Part shown: one piece after another, positions 61,260 through 64,000 of the stretch
How the letters are laid out: each line of letters begins with the position of its first letter
Position numbering within the stretch: position 1 is the first letter of the stretch
Origin: Branchiostoma belcheri
Taxonomy: Eukaryota > Chordata > Leptocardii > Amphioxiformes > Branchiostomatidae
Assembly: GCF_001625305.1 (NCBI RefSeq)
Contig: NW_017804631.1
Span: forward strand, 1,076,740 to 1,140,739
Direction of reading: 5' to 3'
Length of the DNA stretch: 64,000 bases
Translations under genes and position numbers: made by a program
The notes under the pieces: generated by a model
Database searches by the model: none
What the model saw: the letters and a program-made list of their open reading frames with translations, nothing else
Told to the model about the DNA's origin: nothing

Positions 61260-62075
61260 GTAATGATTTCCTCACACAAAATACACCTATTTATCAAGGT
61301 TTTCCATTTTGCATTACATGTATATATACAACCAGTGTGTGACAATGTGTGTTTTACAATAGCTATCACAGTAACAGTTACTGTAACACTACTAAAAATG
61401 GTATTGCCGCAGAGTGGAAGTAATGATTTCCTTTCACAAAATACATTGTATCTATTTATCAACTAAGGTTTTCCAGTACTGTATAGCCTTGTGGCCCGGA
61501 CATGTTTTCACGTTTTATAGGCACCAGTGTGACAATGTGTGTTTTCTATCACTGTCAGTAACAGTAGTAACACTACATAAAAATAGTATTGCCGCAGAGT
61601 GTAAGTAATGATTTCCTTTCACTAAATACCTATTTATCAACGTAAGGTTTTCCAGTACTGTATAGCCTTGTGGCCTGGATGTGTCTTCACTAATCTTTTT
61701 ATAGACACCAGTGTGACCATGTGTGTTTTACAATAATCACAGTAACAGTACACTACATTAAAAAAATGGTATTGCCACAGAGTGGAAGTAATGATTCCTT
61801 TCACAAAATACCTATTTATCACCAAAAAGCAGTTACTCAAGCAACTGGATATGATTTTGAAAACGTCATTTTTTATAACTGACGTTTTCAAAATCATATC
61901 CAGTTGCTTGAGTAACTGCTTTTTGGCGTATCGTATTACCTGCAGTGGATGTCTAACCTTCATCGGCGTACCTATCTATCAACTAAGGTTTTCCAGTACT
62001 GTATAGCCTTGTGGCCCGGACATGTTTTCACTACTGTTTTATAGTCACCAGTGTGACAATGTGTGTTTTACATTC
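61260..62075 (+). repeat. Satellite, about 180-bp unit, four to five copies
   Basis: ttttccagtactgtatagcc recurs near 61470, 61648 and 61990, with ccagtgtgacaatgtgtgtt and tattgccgcagagtg in between. The array is split by a hairpin (61822-61926). Confidence 0.8.
61822..61926. repeat. Perfect 47-bp-arm hairpin from a P2 tail
   Basis: Arms 61822-61868 and 61880-61926 are exact reverse complements with an 11-nt loop. The arm sequence (catatccagttgcttgagta) is the Penelope-like P2 tail. Confidence 0.9.
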
Positions 62076-62288
62076 AGTGGCCTGAAGGTAGCGATGCCTT
62101 ATCTCTACAGCACAGTCCCTCATGGTTATGGATCAAGCAGACACTGGTCATAAAATCACACTCGGAGCAGTGGGTAATGTGTACATCTAGAGGGCAAATC
62201 ACTCAGTCAACGTACATGGACTTGCTGTCACTTTCAAAAGGGGACAATATAAAAGTCACAACTATATAATATACAACTGTTACAACAA

Positions 62289-62470
62289 CATATCTGTATC
62301 GGAATAGCCAGTATAACTGCCCTTCGGCGTAACACACCAGCTTCGCAGGCACGTGGCACGGCAGCAGCTGGCTACATTACACCGAACGACTTGTTACACC
62401 TAACCCTTTTACATCTAACTCTAAACATTTTTTTAAAGCTCAGCCTTAAATGATCTAAAGCTATCTAATT
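62289..62470 (-). mobile_element. LINE family 1, 3' UTR
   Basis: tatctgtatcggaatagcca to ctggctacattacaccgaac, minus strand, ending in the UTR. Confidence 0.65.
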
Positions 62471-64000
62471 CACTATCATCATCAATGTCTTATTGATATA
62501 AAAGATGAAAGACTTACTTACCTACAAATTGAGGTAACTCCATACATACTAGTAACATCCATTTTATTGCTGATTCTTGGATTTCAAAATTCTTTGCCAA
62601 AAAAAATTGCATAATCGTGAAAACAAAGTCTGGGGACTTACAATTTATGTCTTAGTGCACTGAAGAATTTTTCTCTGTTTCCTCCCACAAGTTTTTCTCC
62701 CCCTATGCCTCTCTTTTATATTTTCCAGCTGCCATAGTTTCATCTTAAAGTGTTCAAGAACCAACTAAAGAAACTGTTGTTACAGTAGCCTAAGTTATCC
62801 TGTTTACTGATAGGATGATTGGATCTGCTTTAGGAGGCAGTTATAGTAACTGTTATAGTTATAGTCAGGCTTTTATAGTTATAGTCGTATAGGCTGTACG
62901 TATAACCTTAACCTGGATTGTGTGACCAGAATGACAACCTAACTGATGAACCAAAAATTGTATGAAATGTAAGTCAATTCCCAGCGGTTGTAGAGTCTGA
63001 CACTTTTATCATTACAAAATAATGTATGATTAGTTTAATTTTCATATTTGATATTCAGTATATTTTATTGTCTATGCTTTACTTTCATCATTGCCTTCGA
63101 CTGAAGGCTATGCCTTCGGAGAAGGTTATGAAATCGGGTTTGCACTGTTTGGCAGATTAGGCACGATAACTCTTGAAGGCAAGGTCCGAGGTTCACGATT
63201 TTTGGCAGGCAGGTTGATTTAGGGGTGGCCATTGTCCAGGCAAAAAATGGGATTCGTGGGGGGTTCCTAAGTCACTGTAGTTGACCTTGGTTTTTGGTGT
63301 TTTTTCCTTGTCATCAAGATATCTCGAGAATCCTTAAATGGATGTTCATGTTTTTTAGTTGGCAAGTTACCATTGACAATACCAAGGTCAAGTTCGGATA
63401 TGGGCTTCGTGGGGGGTCCCCACGTCATTGAATTAGAAAGTACTGCAGCGAAACTTCTGGTTTTTGAATCTCGTGATATGAACGTGCTAGGGTCATGATT
63501 TTTAGATGGTAGGTAGCTCTTGTGCTCAGAAAGAAGTGCCGTAAGTTTGGGCCCCGTAGCAGCTTGTTTGGGAAATACAAAGGCATTTGTTTGAAAATGT
63601 TTGAAATAGGATAGCTCAAGAACCGGTTGACGGATTGTTGTTATTTTTGGTATCTCGGTAGCTTAAGTGATGCTTGACCTAATTTGCAGAATATTTTGCT
63701 AATGACGATTCAGTTACATAATTAAAGACAGAAGTCTATATATTTGCTGGGTTCTGTGATTAAACAATTAAAATGGTGGCATATGTAATCAAGAGGAAAA
63801 AATTTTCATTATGTAAATTGTGAGTAATTAATAGAGAAATCTATATGTCATGCGTAGTCTGTGTGTTGATATAATAGAACAATTTGTATTCCCTTTATAA
63901 GTATAGGCAAAGGTTTTGTCCTTGTATATAGGACAGTGTAGTCAGGGTTAAGTAGGTTATGGTAACAAAATGACAGCAAGGGTTTAGAGTTGTTTGTTGA
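62471..64000. other. Right edge, no recognised gene
   Basis: AT-rich. Between about 63160 and 63700 two loosely similar segments (gattcgtggggggttcc and cttcgtggggggtcccc) suggest an old tandem duplication. Confidence 0.4.

Overview
The window looks like nuclear DNA from an invertebrate chordate, most likely an amphioxus (Branchiostoma). This is inferred from intron-rich genes with deuterostome-type families (a VPS9 protein, an innexin/pannexin channel, two neuropeptide S/CCAP-type receptors), very dense short mobile elements and minisatellites, and one assembly gap at 2094-2123. No species-level marker was seen.

Layout. (1) 167-2750, plus strand: the last two exons of a VPS9-domain protein (Rab5-type GEF family). 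The 5' half of the final exon is repeated twice inside the last intron next to (CT)n tracts. (2) 7581-17587, plus: a complete two-exon innexin/pannexin-like channel of 343 aa with a 9-kb repeat-filled intron. (3) 25179-36937, plus: a nine-exon class A GPCR of 532 aa, neuropeptide S receptor/CCAP receptor type. (4) 44455-60346, minus: its paralogue, ten exons and 462 aa, arranged tail-to-tail with gene 3. Splicing both receptors gives intact frames. Five homologous exons have identical lengths (136, 104, 91, 202 and 181 nt), so one gene arose from the other by inverted duplication. The main difference is one intron in the third intracellular loop, present only in the minus gene.

The remaining sequence is mostly repeats: Harbinger-like MITEs (3-bp TSD), one hAT-like MITE (8-bp TSD), tRNA-derived SINEs, 3' stumps of at least three LINE families recognisable from their reverse-transcriptase C-termini, Penelope-like tails, foldback hairpins, and satellites with 70-, 78-, 165-, about 185- and about 200-350-bp spacing.

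Two signals stand out. First, about thirty copies of an 18-mer, TTCAGCACCAAGGACAGG, lie almost entirely in and upstream of the two neuropeptide receptor genes. It matches both half-sites of the vertebrate REST/NRSF element RE1, and one copy (58083-58100) carries the canonical RE1 core. Second, several Penelope-like tails carry hammerhead-ribozyme-like cores whose stem II and two-base palindromic stem III co-vary between families. Both are sequence-based hypotheses that need testing.
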